Source: an uncultured Haliea sp. (GTDB taxonomy: Bacteria; Pseudomonadota; Gammaproteobacteria; Pseudomonadales; Halieaceae). Taken from it: a stretch of DNA of 64,000 nt. The translations under genes were made by a program, and so were the position numbers. The notes under the pieces were generated by a model. The model saw only the letters and a list, made by a program, of their open reading frames with translations. It did not search any database and was not told where the DNA came from. Location of the stretch: assembly GCA_947258585.1 (NCBI GenBank), contig CAMYIZ010000030.1:62001-126000 (forward strand). The letters run 5' to 3'. Of the stretch, positions 50,985 through 59,227 are shown piece by piece (position 1 is the stretch's first letter; each line of letters opens with the position of its first letter).

Positions 50985-52346
50985 TCAGTTCCCCGCCTCC
51001 GGTGCTGGCTCGCTCAGCGCTGCCAGCACCCGCTCCATGGATGCGCCGCGCGACCCCTTGATCAATACGGTGTCGTCCGCGGTCAGTGTGCCTGCGAGCG
51101 CCGCGACCGCCGATGCGACGTCCGCGAAGCACTCGCCGCCAAACGCTTCGGCGGCACCGGCAAGTGCAGTGCCGACGCCAACGAAGCGGTCCAGACCGCG
51201 CTCACGGGCATAGACGCCGATATCCCGGTGCAGCTGGGCGCTGTCTTCCCCGAGTTCCAGCATCTCGCCCAGCACCAGGGTGCGGCGACCCCCGCAATCA
51301 GCCAACAGGTCGATGGCTGCACGCACCGAGCCCGGGTTGGCGTTATAGGTGTCGTCGACCAGGGTTGACCCGCCCAGGCCGCGCACCAGGGCGCCGCGAC
51401 CGCGAGCCGGCGTGACGCTGGCGAGGCCGGAGGTAATCTCCGCCAGCGACACACCGCAGGCCAAACCTGCGGCTATCGCGGCCAGGGCGTTGGATACGTT
51501 GTGCAGGCCTGGCACCTGCAGCCGGATCGGTGCGTCTCCCGCGGGAGTCGTGGCGACAAAGCTGATACCGGCAATGCCCCGGGACTGGATACTGTTGGCG
51601 CTGATGGCCGCCGGATTCCGCAAGCCGTAGTCGAGAATTGCCGCGCCGGCGGCGCGGCTGCGCCAGCGCCCGGCCCAGGGCTGGTCGGCATTGATAACCG
51701 CGGTCCCGGCGCCGCGCAGGCCATCGTAGATTTCACCCTTGGCCGTGGCCACCGACTCGACGCTGCCGAACCCGTCCAGGTGAGCGGGCATGGCGTTCAG
51801 CAGCAGGGCTATGGTCGGACGTGCGAGCTCGCACAACCAGGCAATGTCGCCGGCCCGGGTAGCGCCCATTTCCACCACCGCGAAGGCATGCTCGGGCGCC
51901 AGGCGCAGCAGTGTCAGGGGCACGCCGATTTCGTTGTTGAGATTCCCTGTGGTGGCGAGGGTGGGCCCTCGCCGCGCCAGGACGGCGCTGACCAGATTCT
52001 TGACCGAGGTCTTGCCAGAACTGCCGGTGATGGCGACCAGCGGTCCCTCAAACAGCGCCCGGTTGCAGGCACCCAATTGCCCGAGTGCCCGCTGGGTGTC
52101 AGCCACCTGCAGCAGCGGCAGCGGCGAGTCCACCGCATGGCTGACCACGGCGGCAGCGGCGCCTGCGGCGGCAACGGCAGGCAGGAACTGGTGGCCGTCG
52201 AAGCGCTCGCCGCGCAGGGCCACGAACAGGTCACCCGGCTGCACCTCGCGGCTGTCCGTGGTCACCCGGCTGACCTCGACGTCAGCGCCGGAACGCAGGG
52301 CGCCCAGGGGTTGCTCCAGTTCGCTGAGGAGGAAGGGACGCATCAT
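50985..52346 (-). CDS. murF: UDP-N-acetylmuramoyl-tripeptide--D-alanyl-D-alanine ligase
   Basis: MurF adds D-Ala-D-Ala to complete the UDP-MurNAc-pentapeptide. It has 453 residues. Motifs: [70 protein letters not shown] and [20 protein letters not shown]. It overlaps murE by four bases. The chain uses the dipeptide made by the ddl gene in the same cluster. Confidence 0.97.
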   Translation of the reverse strand: MMRPFLLSELEQPLGALRSGADVEVSRVTTDSREVQPGDLFVALRGERFDGHQFLPAVAAAGAAAAVVSHAVDSPLPLLQVADTQRALGQLGACNRALFEGPLVAITGSSGKTSVKNLVSAVLARRGPTLATTGNLNNEIGVPLTLLRLAPEHAFAVVEMGATRAGDIAWLCELARPTIALLLNAMPAHLDGFGSVESVATAKGEIYDGLRGAGTAVINADQPWAGRWRSRAAGAAILDYGLRNPAAISANSIQSRGIAGISFVATTPAGDAPIRLQVPGLHNVSNALAAIAAGLACGVSLAEITSGLASVTPARGRGALVRGLGGSTLVDDTYNANPGSVRAAIDLLADCGGRRTLVLGEMLELGEDSAQLHRDIGVYARERGLDRFVGVGTALAGAAEAFGGECFADVASAVAALAGTLTADDTVLIKGSRGASMERVLAALSEPAPEAGN

Positions 52347-53836
52347 GCGGAGGTCCTCCCCTGCAGGGCACGGGCAGCCATGTCGGTATCGCTGAAGGGA
52401 CGGCGCTCGCTGCCGATGATCTGGTAGTCCTCGTGGCCCTTGCCGGCAATGAGAATGCAGTCGCCGGCCCGGGCGCCAGTGATGGCCGCGTTGATCGCGG
52501 CTGCGCGATCAGGCTGAACCTCGACATCGCCGCTGCAGCCCTGCTGGATATCCCGCAGGATCATCATTGGGTCCTCATGGCGCGGATTGTCCGAGGTCAG
52601 GATCACCTTGTCCGCCACTGCGCAGGCAATATGGCCCATGGCCGCGCGCTTGCCCCGGTCGCGGTCACCGCCGCAGCCGAAAACCGCGATCAATCGGCCG
52701 CCCACATGGGGGCGCAGGGCAGCGAGCACCTGGGCGAGGGCATCCGGTGTGTGGGCGTAGTCCACCAGCACCTGCAGCCCGCAGCTGTTGGGTACCGGTT
52801 CCATGCGTCCGGGCACCGGCTTGAGCGTGGCAACGGCTGCAAGCGCCGCCGTCAGTTCGGGGTCGAGTAACAGGGCACAGGTCACGGCCGCCACCACGTT
52901 GGCAAGATTGAAGTCGCCGGGCAGCGGGCTGGCAAATGTTCCGCTGCCCCAGGGGGTATGCAGGGTTGCGCGCACGCCGCCGGGGTGAAATGCGGCGTCT
53001 GTGACGCGGACCTGGGCGTCGACCCGGCCAGCGACAGAAAATGTCCAGGCCTGGACGGTGGCCGGCAGTCCGGCCAGCACCTCGGCGCCGTAGGCGTCAT
53101 CCAGATTGATCACCGCATGGCGCAAACCCGCGCTGCGGAACAACTGCTGCTTGCTGCGGCCATAAGCCGCCATGCTGCCGTGGTAGTCGAGGTGGTCCTG
53201 CGACAGGTTGGTGAACACGGCAATATCAAAGTGGGCGCCGTTGACGCGCCCCTGGTCGAGGGCATGGGAAGAGACCTCCATGCTGACTGCCGCCACCCCC
53301 TGATCCCGCCAGGCGGCAAGTTGCTGCTGCAGCGCCACCGCGTCGGGCGTCGTGTTTGCCGCCGCCATCAGCGAGTCATCCAGCACCGCGCCGAGCGTGC
53401 CGATAACCCCGCAGCTGCGCCCCCGCGCCCGCAGCAGCTGTGCCAGCAAGCGGGTGGTGGTGGTCTTGCCGTTGGTGCCGGTGATGCCCACCATGTCCAG
53501 CTCCAGGCTCGGATCACCATAAAAACGCGCGGCGATGACGCCGGCTTCCCGCGCCAGCTCGGGCACTTCCAGCAACGGCACCTGAACCGCATCCACATAG
53601 GCCGCCACCGGCGGTTCCGCGGCCACCGCCACCGCTCCGCTGGCGATGGCCTGCTCAATGAACTGACGACCATCGTGGCTCTCGCCCGGCACCGCCAGGA
53701 ACAGATCGCCAGGCTGCACTCGCCGGCTGTCGAGCTGCACTCCGCGCACCCTTACCTGTGGCCAGGCAGCTGCACAGTTGCCGAGCAGGGCGGGCAGCGG
53801 CATGCTGCGTGCCACCGGGGAAGCTGACGCCGTCAT
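52343..53836 (-). CDS. murE: UDP-N-acetylmuramoyl-L-alanyl-D-glutamate--2,6-diaminopimelate ligase
   Basis: MurE adds the third residue to the stem peptide. It has 497 residues. The ATP loop is VGITGTNGKTTTTRLLAQLL; other motifs are SMEVSSHALDQGRV, LSQDHLDYHGSMAAYGRSKQ, DYAHTPDALAQVL and FGCGGDRDRGKRAAMG. The DNPR motif in LTSDNPRHEDPM marks specificity for meso-diaminopimelate rather than lysine, so the cell wall is of the gram-negative type. It overlaps ftsI by four bases. Confidence 0.97.
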   Translation of the reverse strand: MTASASPVARSMPLPALLGNCAAAWPQVRVRGVQLDSRRVQPGDLFLAVPGESHDGRQFIEQAIASGAVAVAAEPPVAAYVDAVQVPLLEVPELAREAGVIAARFYGDPSLELDMVGITGTNGKTTTTRLLAQLLRARGRSCGVIGTLGAVLDDSLMAAANTTPDAVALQQQLAAWRDQGVAAVSMEVSSHALDQGRVNGAHFDIAVFTNLSQDHLDYHGSMAAYGRSKQQLFRSAGLRHAVINLDDAYGAEVLAGLPATVQAWTFSVAGRVDAQVRVTDAAFHPGGVRATLHTPWGSGTFASPLPGDFNLANVVAAVTCALLLDPELTAALAAVATLKPVPGRMEPVPNSCGLQVLVDYAHTPDALAQVLAALRPHVGGRLIAVFGCGGDRDRGKRAAMGHIACAVADKVILTSDNPRHEDPMMILRDIQQGCSGDVEVQPDRAAAINAAITGARAGDCILIAGKGHEDYQIIGSERRPFSDTDMAARALQGRTSA

Positions 53837-55560
53837 CCCGACACCCCCGGCCGGCTGTTTGCCAGCGCCACGACCGCTTCCGGCTCATCCGGCGGCACAT
53901 TCAGCAGGCGCAACGTTCCCTCCGCGACCCGGGCAAAGACCGGTGCCGCGGCGGCACCGCCGCCGTAAGCTTCGCCCTGGGGCTCGTTGATCACCACCAC
54001 CGTGACAAAGCGCGGATCGGCAATGGGCGCCACGCCCGCGTAGAAGGCAATGTATTTGTTGTCCTGGTAACCGCCGGGGCCGACCTTGTGCACGGTACCG
54101 GTCTTGCCGCCCACCTCGTACCCGGCCACCCGCGCCCGTCGCGCCGTGCCGTGCTCGCCGGTAACCCGCTGCAACACGGCCAGCACTTCCCGGGCGATGT
54201 CCGACTGCAGCACCCGCTTGCCGGGCGCCAGCACATCCGGAGCGGCCTGCAGCGTTACCGGCTGCAGCACGCCATCGTTGGCAAACGCGCTGTAGGCATG
54301 CGCCAGTTGCAGGGGCGTGGCGGTGAGGCCATAGCCGAAGGCCAGGGTGACTTTCTCGATATCGCTCCAGCGGCGCCGATTGGGCAGCTGGCCCGCGCTC
54401 TCACCGGGGAAGCCGGTATTCAGCGTCTCGCCGAAGCCGAAGCGCCCGAAGACCTCCCGGATCGGCTCGTGTCCCAGGTCCTGGGCGATCTTGGTGACGC
54501 CCACCTGGCTCGATTTCTCGATCACCCGGGACACGGTGATTTCGCCGTAGTTGCGCGGATCGGGCAGGGTCTTGCGCCCGACGCGAATGCGACCGGGGGA
54601 GGTATCTATCAGGGTCTCGGTGGTATAGCGGCCGCTTTCGAGAGCAGCCACCAGGGTGAAGGTCTTCATCGTCGAGCCGGGCTCGAACATGTCGGTTACC
54701 GCCCGGTTGCGGGTCACATCGGCGCCGACGCCGCGGCGGCTGTTGGGGTTGTAGACCGGATGGTTGACCATCGCCAGCACCTCGCCGGTGTGGCTGTCGA
54801 GAGTCACGATGCTGCCGGAAGTCGCGCCGGTCACGGCCATGGCCCGCTGCAACTCCTGGTGGTGCAGGTACTGCAGGCGCAGATCAATGCTCAACTTCAG
54901 GTCCTTGCCCGGCAGCGCTGGCTCCAGCACCCCGATGTCGCGCACCGCGTCCCCGTGCAGATCCTTGATGTACTGCTTTTTGCCCGGAGTGCCCCGCAAC
55001 CAGTCATCGTAAGCCAGCTCGAGACCGGCGATTCCGCTGCCGTCGACATTGGTAAAGCCCACCAGATGACTGACCACCTCGCCCGCGGGGTAGTAGCGCT
55101 GGTACTCCCGCTCGCCAAAGACCCCGGGGACCCGCAAGGCCAGTATCTCGCGTGCGACCGCGGGCACCAGGTGGCGCTGCAGGTACATGAAACGGCGCCC
55201 GGCAAAACGCTCGAGCCGCTCGCGCAGCTCTGCCAGCGGCATATCGACAGCGGCTGCCAGCGGCCCCAGGTCTTCCACGGTGGAGAGTATGGTCGGATCC
55301 ACCCACAGTGATATCACCGGCGTGGAGACCGCCAGCGGCTCACCGCGGCGATCGGAAATGACGCCGCGATAGGCGGGGATCTCTGCCGTGCGCACCGCCC
55401 GGCTGTCGCCCTGGCTCTGCAGGAAACTGCGGCCGCGGTCGGTATCCAGCACCTGCAGGGAAAGCACCCGCCCGATCAGCAGGGCCAACAGCGCCAGCAG
55501 GGCAATGGCCACCAGATAAAAGCGCCAGGGCGCAACGGCGGGCTGACGGGTGCGGCTCAT
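53833..55560 (-). CDS. ftsI: Peptidoglycan D,D-transpeptidase FtsI (PBP3)
   Basis: FtsI is the division-specific transpeptidase, partner of FtsW. It has 575 residues: a short cytoplasmic tail, one membrane segment (about 15-38), the pedestal domain (GVISDRRGEPLAVSTPV) and the transpeptidase domain. The nucleophile Ser is in FEPGSTMKTFTL, and KTGT is in VGGKTGTVHKVG. The second motif reads SSQ in IEKSSQVGVTKI, where E. coli PBP3 has SSN. It overlaps ftsL by four bases. Confidence 0.96.
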   Translation of the reverse strand: MSRTRQPAVAPWRFYLVAIALLALLALLIGRVLSLQVLDTDRGRSFLQSQGDSRAVRTAEIPAYRGVISDRRGEPLAVSTPVISLWVDPTILSTVEDLGPLAAAVDMPLAELRERLERFAGRRFMYLQRHLVPAVAREILALRVPGVFGEREYQRYYPAGEVVSHLVGFTNVDGSGIAGLELAYDDWLRGTPGKKQYIKDLHGDAVRDIGVLEPALPGKDLKLSIDLRLQYLHHQELQRAMAVTGATSGSIVTLDSHTGEVLAMVNHPVYNPNSRRGVGADVTRNRAVTDMFEPGSTMKTFTLVAALESGRYTTETLIDTSPGRIRVGRKTLPDPRNYGEITVSRVIEKSSQVGVTKIAQDLGHEPIREVFGRFGFGETLNTGFPGESAGQLPNRRRWSDIEKVTLAFGYGLTATPLQLAHAYSAFANDGVLQPVTLQAAPDVLAPGKRVLQSDIAREVLAVLQRVTGEHGTARRARVAGYEVGGKTGTVHKVGPGGYQDNKYIAFYAGVAPIADPRFVTVVVINEPQGEAYGGGAAAAPVFARVAEGTLRLLNVPPDEPEAVVALANSRPGVSG

Positions 55561-55883
55561 GGCCGGACCACCTTGCGCTCAGTGAGGACTGGCGCCTGCA
55601 TATTCAGCTCGCGAGTCGCGACCCGCTCCACCCGGTAGTGCGAGGCCCAGGTGCTCTGCTCCAGCAGCAGCCGGCCGTAGTCCTCCTGCAGGTGCCACTG
55701 ATCGGCCTCCAGCTGCTGCAGCACGGTATAGAGTTTGCGGCACTCGTGAGAGCTCTGGATAACAGCGAACGCCGACCCCAGGATCAGCGTCAACAGGGCA
55801 GCAATCACCAGCGGCGACGGCATGGCCGCGCCCCGCTCGCCCGCCGCCGGCCGCGTGTCGAACATGACTATTGGCGCCGCCAT
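55557..55883 (-). CDS. ftsL: Cell division protein FtsL
   Basis: FtsL is a small bitopic protein that, with FtsB and FtsQ, activates FtsWI. It has 108 residues: a cytoplasmic tail, one membrane segment (about residues 24-42, LVIAALLTLILGSAFAVIQ) and a periplasmic leucine-zipper-like helix with SHECRKLYTVLQQLEADQW. The end of the zipper has ERVATRELNMQAP, the family's most conserved stretch. It overlaps rsmH by one base and ftsI by four. Confidence 0.9.
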   Translation of the reverse strand: MAAPIVMFDTRPAAGERGAAMPSPLVIAALLTLILGSAFAVIQSSHECRKLYTVLQQLEADQWHLQEDYGRLLLEQSTWASHYRVERVATRELNMQAPVLTERKVVRP

Positions 55884-56809
55884 CAGTTGATCTTCTCGGC
55901 GACGCGCATGATCGCGCTGCGCGCCCGCGGGTTGGCGGCGACTTCCTCGGCGCTGGCCCGCACGGCCTTGCCCAGCAGGCGCATGCGCCGGTTGAGAGCG
56001 CTGTCCAGCACCGGCACCCCGGCGGGAACCACGTCGCCCCGGGCCATGTCGCGCATATAGCGCTTCACCAGGCGGTCTTCCAGCGAGTGAAAGCTGATGA
56101 CCACCAGGCGACCGCCGACCTGCAGCAGCGACAGCGCCCGGGCCAGCAGCTCCACCAGATCATCCAGCTCGCGATTGATGTAGATACGAATGCCCTGGAA
56201 AGAGCGGGTAGCGGGGTTCTTGTGTTTCTCCCAGCGCGGATTGGCCTCGCTGACAATCTTTGCCAGTCGGCCGGTGGTGGTGATCGGCGCCTCGGCGCGG
56301 GCAGCAACGATGGCACCGGCGATGCGTTTGGCGAAGCGCTCCTCGCCGTATTCCTTCAGCACGAGGGCAATCTCGCCCTCGGCGGCCCGGGCCAGCCACT
56401 CCGCGGCAGTCTCGCCGCTGCTGGTGTCCATGCGCATGTCGAGCGGGCCGTCGTGCTGGAAGCTGAAGCCGCGGCTGCTGTCATCGAGCTGTGGGCTGGA
56501 GACGCCCAGATCGAGCAGGATGCCGTCGACGGTGTCCAGGCCCATGCGCCGCAGCTGCTCGGGCAAGAGGGCAAAGGAGCCATGGAAGAAGGTAAACCGT
56601 GGGTCCTCGGCCGCCAGCTGGGCCGCTGCCGCCGCGGCCTCCGGATCCTTGTCGACCCCGAGCAGGCGACCCCGGTCGTCGAGGCGCTCGAGCAGCGCCC
56701 GGCTGTGCCCACCGCGACCAAACGTGCCATCGACATATGTACCACTGGCTGTTGTCACCAGAGCGTCCACCGCTTCTCGTAACAGGACTGTTTGATGCAT
56801 GCCACTCAC
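55883..56809 (-). CDS. rsmH: 16S rRNA (cytosine1402-N4)-methyltransferase
   Basis: RsmH (MraW) adds the N4-methyl group to C1402 of 16S rRNA. It has 308 residues. The SAM-binding start is [20 protein letters not shown]; other motifs are [21 protein letters not shown], split here as [13 protein letters not shown] and [15 protein letters not shown], and [18 protein letters not shown]. It is interesting that RsmI, which modifies the same nucleotide, is encoded about 1.5 kb away. It begins directly after mraZ. Confidence 0.97.
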   Translation of the reverse strand: MSGMHQTVLLREAVDALVTTASGTYVDGTFGRGGHSRALLERLDDRGRLLGVDKDPEAAAAAAQLAAEDPRFTFFHGSFALLPEQLRRMGLDTVDGILLDLGVSSPQLDDSSRGFSFQHDGPLDMRMDTSSGETAAEWLARAAEGEIALVLKEYGEERFAKRIAGAIVAARAEAPITTTGRLAKIVSEANPRWEKHKNPATRSFQGIRIYINRELDDLVELLARALSLLQVGGRLVVISFHSLEDRLVKRYMRDMARGDVVPAGVPVLDSALNRRMRLLGKAVRASAEEVAANPRARSAIMRVAEKIN

Positions 56810-57265
56810 CTACAGGGTCAGGGACATCAATTCGTCGGGCAACTCCGCTTCGGGGCCGGACTCCAGCAGCGCCTGTTCGCGCTCCGCCAGCCACAGCTCC
56901 TCCGCCCACAACTCCAGCTTGTTGCCCTGGCCCACCAACACCAGCTTCTTGTCCAGGCGCGCATAGTCGCGCAGGGGCTGGGGCAGCAACATCCTGCCGT
57001 TGCCGTCCAGCTCGAGGTCGGTGGCGTAGCCCAACACCAGGCGCTGGAAGCGCTTCACGGCGGGCTTGAGCGCGGGCAGCGCCTGGATCTGCTGCTCAAT
57101 GCGCTCCCAGTCGGGCAAGGGATAGATAACGAGACAGGTCGCCTGGGTATCGATGGTCACGACAATCTGGCCACTGCACTGGGACAACAATGGCTCGCGC
57201 TGGCGCGCCGGCATGGCCAGGCGCCCCTTCGCGTCCATATTGATGTGCTGTACCCCACGAAACAC
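56810..57265 (-). CDS. mraZ: Transcriptional regulator MraZ
   Basis: MraZ is the DNA-binding regulator that heads the division cluster and represses it in E. coli. It has 151 residues with two SpoVT-AbrB-like domains (about 5-50 and 80-125). The start FRGVQHINMDAKGRLAMPAR and the second repeat ATDLELDGNGRMLLPQPLRD are the paired DxxGR motifs of the family. Four TGG repeats that fit its known operator lie 34-66 bases upstream of the start. Confidence 0.96.
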   Translation of the reverse strand: MFRGVQHINMDAKGRLAMPARQREPLLSQCSGQIVVTIDTQATCLVIYPLPDWERIEQQIQALPALKPAVKRFQRLVLGYATDLELDGNGRMLLPQPLRDYARLDKKLVLVGQGNKLELWAEELWLAEREQALLESGPEAELPDELMSLTL

Positions 57266-57298
57266 GCCAGCTTCCCCCTCGTATCCGGCCTCGAAAAA

Positions 57299-57331
57299 CC
57301 ACTAAAAGCCAGATAGTTCCACTTATTCCCA
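57299..57331 (-). promoter_or_regulatory. MraZ operator: four TGG repeats with 10-bp spacing
   Basis: On the minus strand TGGGA, TGGAA, TGGCT and TGGTT follow each other at exactly 10-bp steps (CCA on the plus strand at 57329, 57319, 57309 and 57299). MraZ is known to bind TGGGN repeats separated by five bases. The block lies just downstream of the predicted transcription start, fitting repression. Confidence 0.85.
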
Positions 57332-57340
57332 CTTTTCGAC

Positions 57341-57370
57341 ACTATAGGTCTGCGTCGAACCGGGTGTCAA
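57341..57370 (-). promoter_or_regulatory. Sigma-70 promoter of the mraZ (dcw) operon
   Basis: The minus strand has TTGACA (57365-57370), an 18-base spacer and TATAGT (57341-57346). Transcription would start near 57334, at the edge of the MraZ repeats. The next 270 bases upstream (57371-57640) are AT-rich with no gene that I can see. Confidence 0.8.
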
Positions 57371-57644
57371 GCGAGGTCCTCGCGAAAAACGTTTTAATTT
57401 CAGTTAATTAGCGCGGTTTTCGGGTGTTGTGGTGGAGGGAATCTGGAAACTCAGAGGGTAAAAAATTCAGCAAAACATGGCAATAACATGATGTGTTAAG
57501 GATCTACTTTAAGTTAAAGGCTTTTTACTTATTCAAGAGCGGTCGCATTAGTAGAAAAAATCATATGCGCCGCGATGGTCCTGCACCACCAGCCCGCGCC
57601 GGGGTCCCCGGAACAGCCTGGCGGCACTGGAACGAGAGAAATTA
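57371..57644. other. Non-coding AT-rich spacer between dcw promoter and rnpB
   Basis: This spacer holds no supported gene. It has A/T-rich tracts at about 57387-57410 and 57460-57570 in contrast to the GC-rich neighbours, and it must contain the transcript end of rnpB. I could not identify a convincing intrinsic terminator for rnpB here. Confidence 0.6.
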
Positions 57645-57989
57645 AATGAGTCGGTCGATAAGCCGGGTTCTGTCGTGGACGATCATTCATCTGCGACCGG
57701 CGTCGCCGCCGGCCTGTAGCGACCTACCCGAATCCACTGCGGGCCGCAGCATACGGATTCCTATTTGGTCTTGCTCCGAGTGGGGTTTACCATCGCCACG
57801 CCTGTTACCAGCCGCGCGGTGCGCTCTTACCGCACCTTTTCACCCTTACCCGACTTGCGCCGGGCGGTATCCTTTCTGTTGCACTTTCCGTAGGCTCGCG
57901 CCCCCCAGGCGTTACCTGGCACCCTGCCCTGTGGAGCCCGGACTTTCCTCCCCTGGCCGAAACCAGAAGCGATCGCCTGACCGACTCGG
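57645..57989 (-). ncRNA. rnpB: RNase P RNA, bacterial type A
   Basis: This is the catalytic RNA that trims tRNA 5' ends. Read on the minus strand, it has all the universal blocks: GGGGAGGAAAGTCCGGGCTC near the 5' end (P4/J3-4 region), CCAGGTAACGCCTGGGGG, AAAGGGTGCGGTAAGAGCGC, the GGTAAACCCCACTCGGAGCA block (P15/L15 region), the strand pairing back to P4, and GACAGAACCCGGCTTATCG before the 3' end. GAGTCGGTC at the 5' end pairs with GACCGACTC at the 3' end as P1. The length of about 345 is a little below E. coli's 377. The ends are estimated to a few bases. Confidence 0.96.
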
Positions 57990-57994
57990 CGGCA

Positions 57995-58023
57995 AGCCTA
58001 CCCGCTGTGCGGCCCCCGGGCAA
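57995..58023 (-). promoter_or_regulatory. Promoter of rnpB
   Basis: The minus strand shows TTGCCC (58018-58023), a 17-base spacer and TAGGCT (57995-58000), about seven bases before the P1 helix begins. The spacing is ideal for sigma-70, and the G+C-rich discriminator is typical of stable RNA genes. Confidence 0.65.
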
Positions 58024-58060
58024 CACAAACTTGCCTGGATTGGCGCAGGGGCACTGGGCC

Positions 58061-58123
58061 GGATCCCGCCCTGCCTGCGCGGCCCGGCCTGTCGGTAAGT
58101 TCACTCCAGTCAGGACGGGATCC
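58061..58123 (-). repeat. Palindrome with conserved 15-nt loop, copy 3
   Basis: On the minus strand the loop GAGTGAACTTACCGA (58092-58106) is closed by CTG/CAG and by a distal 13-bp stem (58111-58123 with 58061-58073) containing one T-G wobble; 14 extra bases in the 3' arm form a bulge. The loop is the same as in copies 1 and 2 apart from the three middle bases. The 5' end of this copy faces that of copy 2, about 87 bases away. Confidence 0.7.
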
Positions 58124-58210
58124 AGCGCAGGGCCCTCCCAATCACGGAGTGAATTCTGGCTGCTTGGTCGACTGGGGAGAGCCAGGCTTGGCACCCAAAG
58201 TGGGGGGAGT

Positions 58211-58271
58211 CCGGCGGGGTAAGGGGTCGCGGGGAGTGCCCTTACCGACCCGCGGCCCCTTACCCCGCCGG
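58211..58271 (+). repeat. Long palindrome with conserved 15-nt loop, copy 2
   Basis: Bases 58211-58233 and 58249-58271 form a 23-bp stem, perfect except for one T-G wobble. The 15-base loop is GAGTGCCCTTACCGA. Part of the left arm could instead pair with CCCTTACC in the loop, so two folds are possible. It lies in the rsmI/rnpB spacer, 38 bases beyond the rsmI stop and on the opposite strand. The rest of the 320-bp spacer (57990-58309) holds copy 3, the rnpB promoter and no gene. Confidence 0.85.
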
Positions 58272-58309
58272 GCGACCTTCGCCAACATGGAGGAAAGCCA
58301 GAGTTGTGG

Positions 58310-59143
58310 TCACTCCTTCTGCCCCAGCAGGTAGTCGTACAGCAGCTTCTTGCGCAGGCCCGTGAGGTCGGCGACCACAGCGGATGCGCGCTTGGCGGGC
58401 AGTTCTTCAGCGAGACGCAGCAGCAGCCGGGTGATGTCGGGCGTGAGCTCCTCATCGCGCCCGCGCTGGCCGCTGACCGCGAGCACGATCTCCCCGCGCT
58501 GCTGATTGCTGTCGGCGGCGACGAAGGCGGCGAGCTCGGCCAGCGGCGCACGCCTGAGGGTTTCGAAGGTCTTGGTCAGCTCCCGCGCCAGCAGCGCCTC
58601 GCGCTCGGCGCCGAAGGCCGCGACCATGGCTTCCAGGGTTTCGACGACCCGGTGTGGCGCCTCGTAGAAGACCAGGGTGGCAGCCTCCACCGACAGGGCC
58701 TGCAAGCGGGCAGCCCGGGCGCCGGCCTTGGCGGGGAGAAACCCCTCGAACAGGAAGCGGTCGGTGGGCAGGCCGGAGGCGCTGAGGGCGGCGATGGCGG
58801 CGCAGGCGCCCGGTACTGGAACAACACGGTAGCCCTGCTCCTGGGCCTCCCGCACCAGCCGGTAGCCGGGATCGGAGATCAACGGGGTGCCGGCATCGGA
58901 CACCAGCACCACGATGCCGTTCGCGGCCAGGCAGGTCATTATCCTCGCCTGGGCGCGAGCATCACTGTGATCGTGGTAGGCTTGCAGCGGGACGTCAATG
59001 CTGAAGTGTTGCAACAGGCGCGAGCTATGCCGGGTATCCTCCGCGGCCACCAGATCCGCGGCGGCCAATACCGCCAGTGCGCGCTGGGAGATGTCGCCCA
59101 GGTTGCCGATAGGCGTGGCAACAACATATAGTCCCGATTCCAC
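58310..59143 (-). CDS. rsmI: 16S rRNA (cytidine1402-2'-O)-methyltransferase
   Basis: RsmI methylates the ribose of C1402 in 16S rRNA. It is a tetrapyrrole-methylase-fold enzyme of 277 residues. Signature segments are GLYVVATPIGNLGDISQRAL, VAAEDTRHSSRLLQHF, VLVSDAGTPLISDPGYRLV and FEGFLPAKAGAR. It is divergent from lpoA, with an 84-base spacer, the widely conserved arrangement in gammaproteobacteria. Confidence 0.96.
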   Translation of the reverse strand: MESGLYVVATPIGNLGDISQRALAVLAAADLVAAEDTRHSSRLLQHFSIDVPLQAYHDHSDARAQARIMTCLAANGIVVLVSDAGTPLISDPGYRLVREAQEQGYRVVPVPGACAAIAALSASGLPTDRFLFEGFLPAKAGARAARLQALSVEAATLVFYEAPHRVVETLEAMVAAFGAEREALLARELTKTFETLRRAPLAELAAFVAADSNQQRGEIVLAVSGQRGRDEELTPDITRLLLRLAEELPAKRASAVVADLTGLRKKLLYDYLLGQKE

Positions 59144-59227
59144 TGCTCGTCCCTGGCCTTATAATGCCTGCTTGTGCATTCACGGTGCAGTCGGCAGCAG
59201 CCGCCCCACCCGGTCCGGAAGGATAAC

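Noticed and set aside
57646-58551. ORFs on both strands over the rnpB region
   Set aside because: They overlap the RNase P RNA gene and the palindromes; the conserved RNA blocks explain the sequence.
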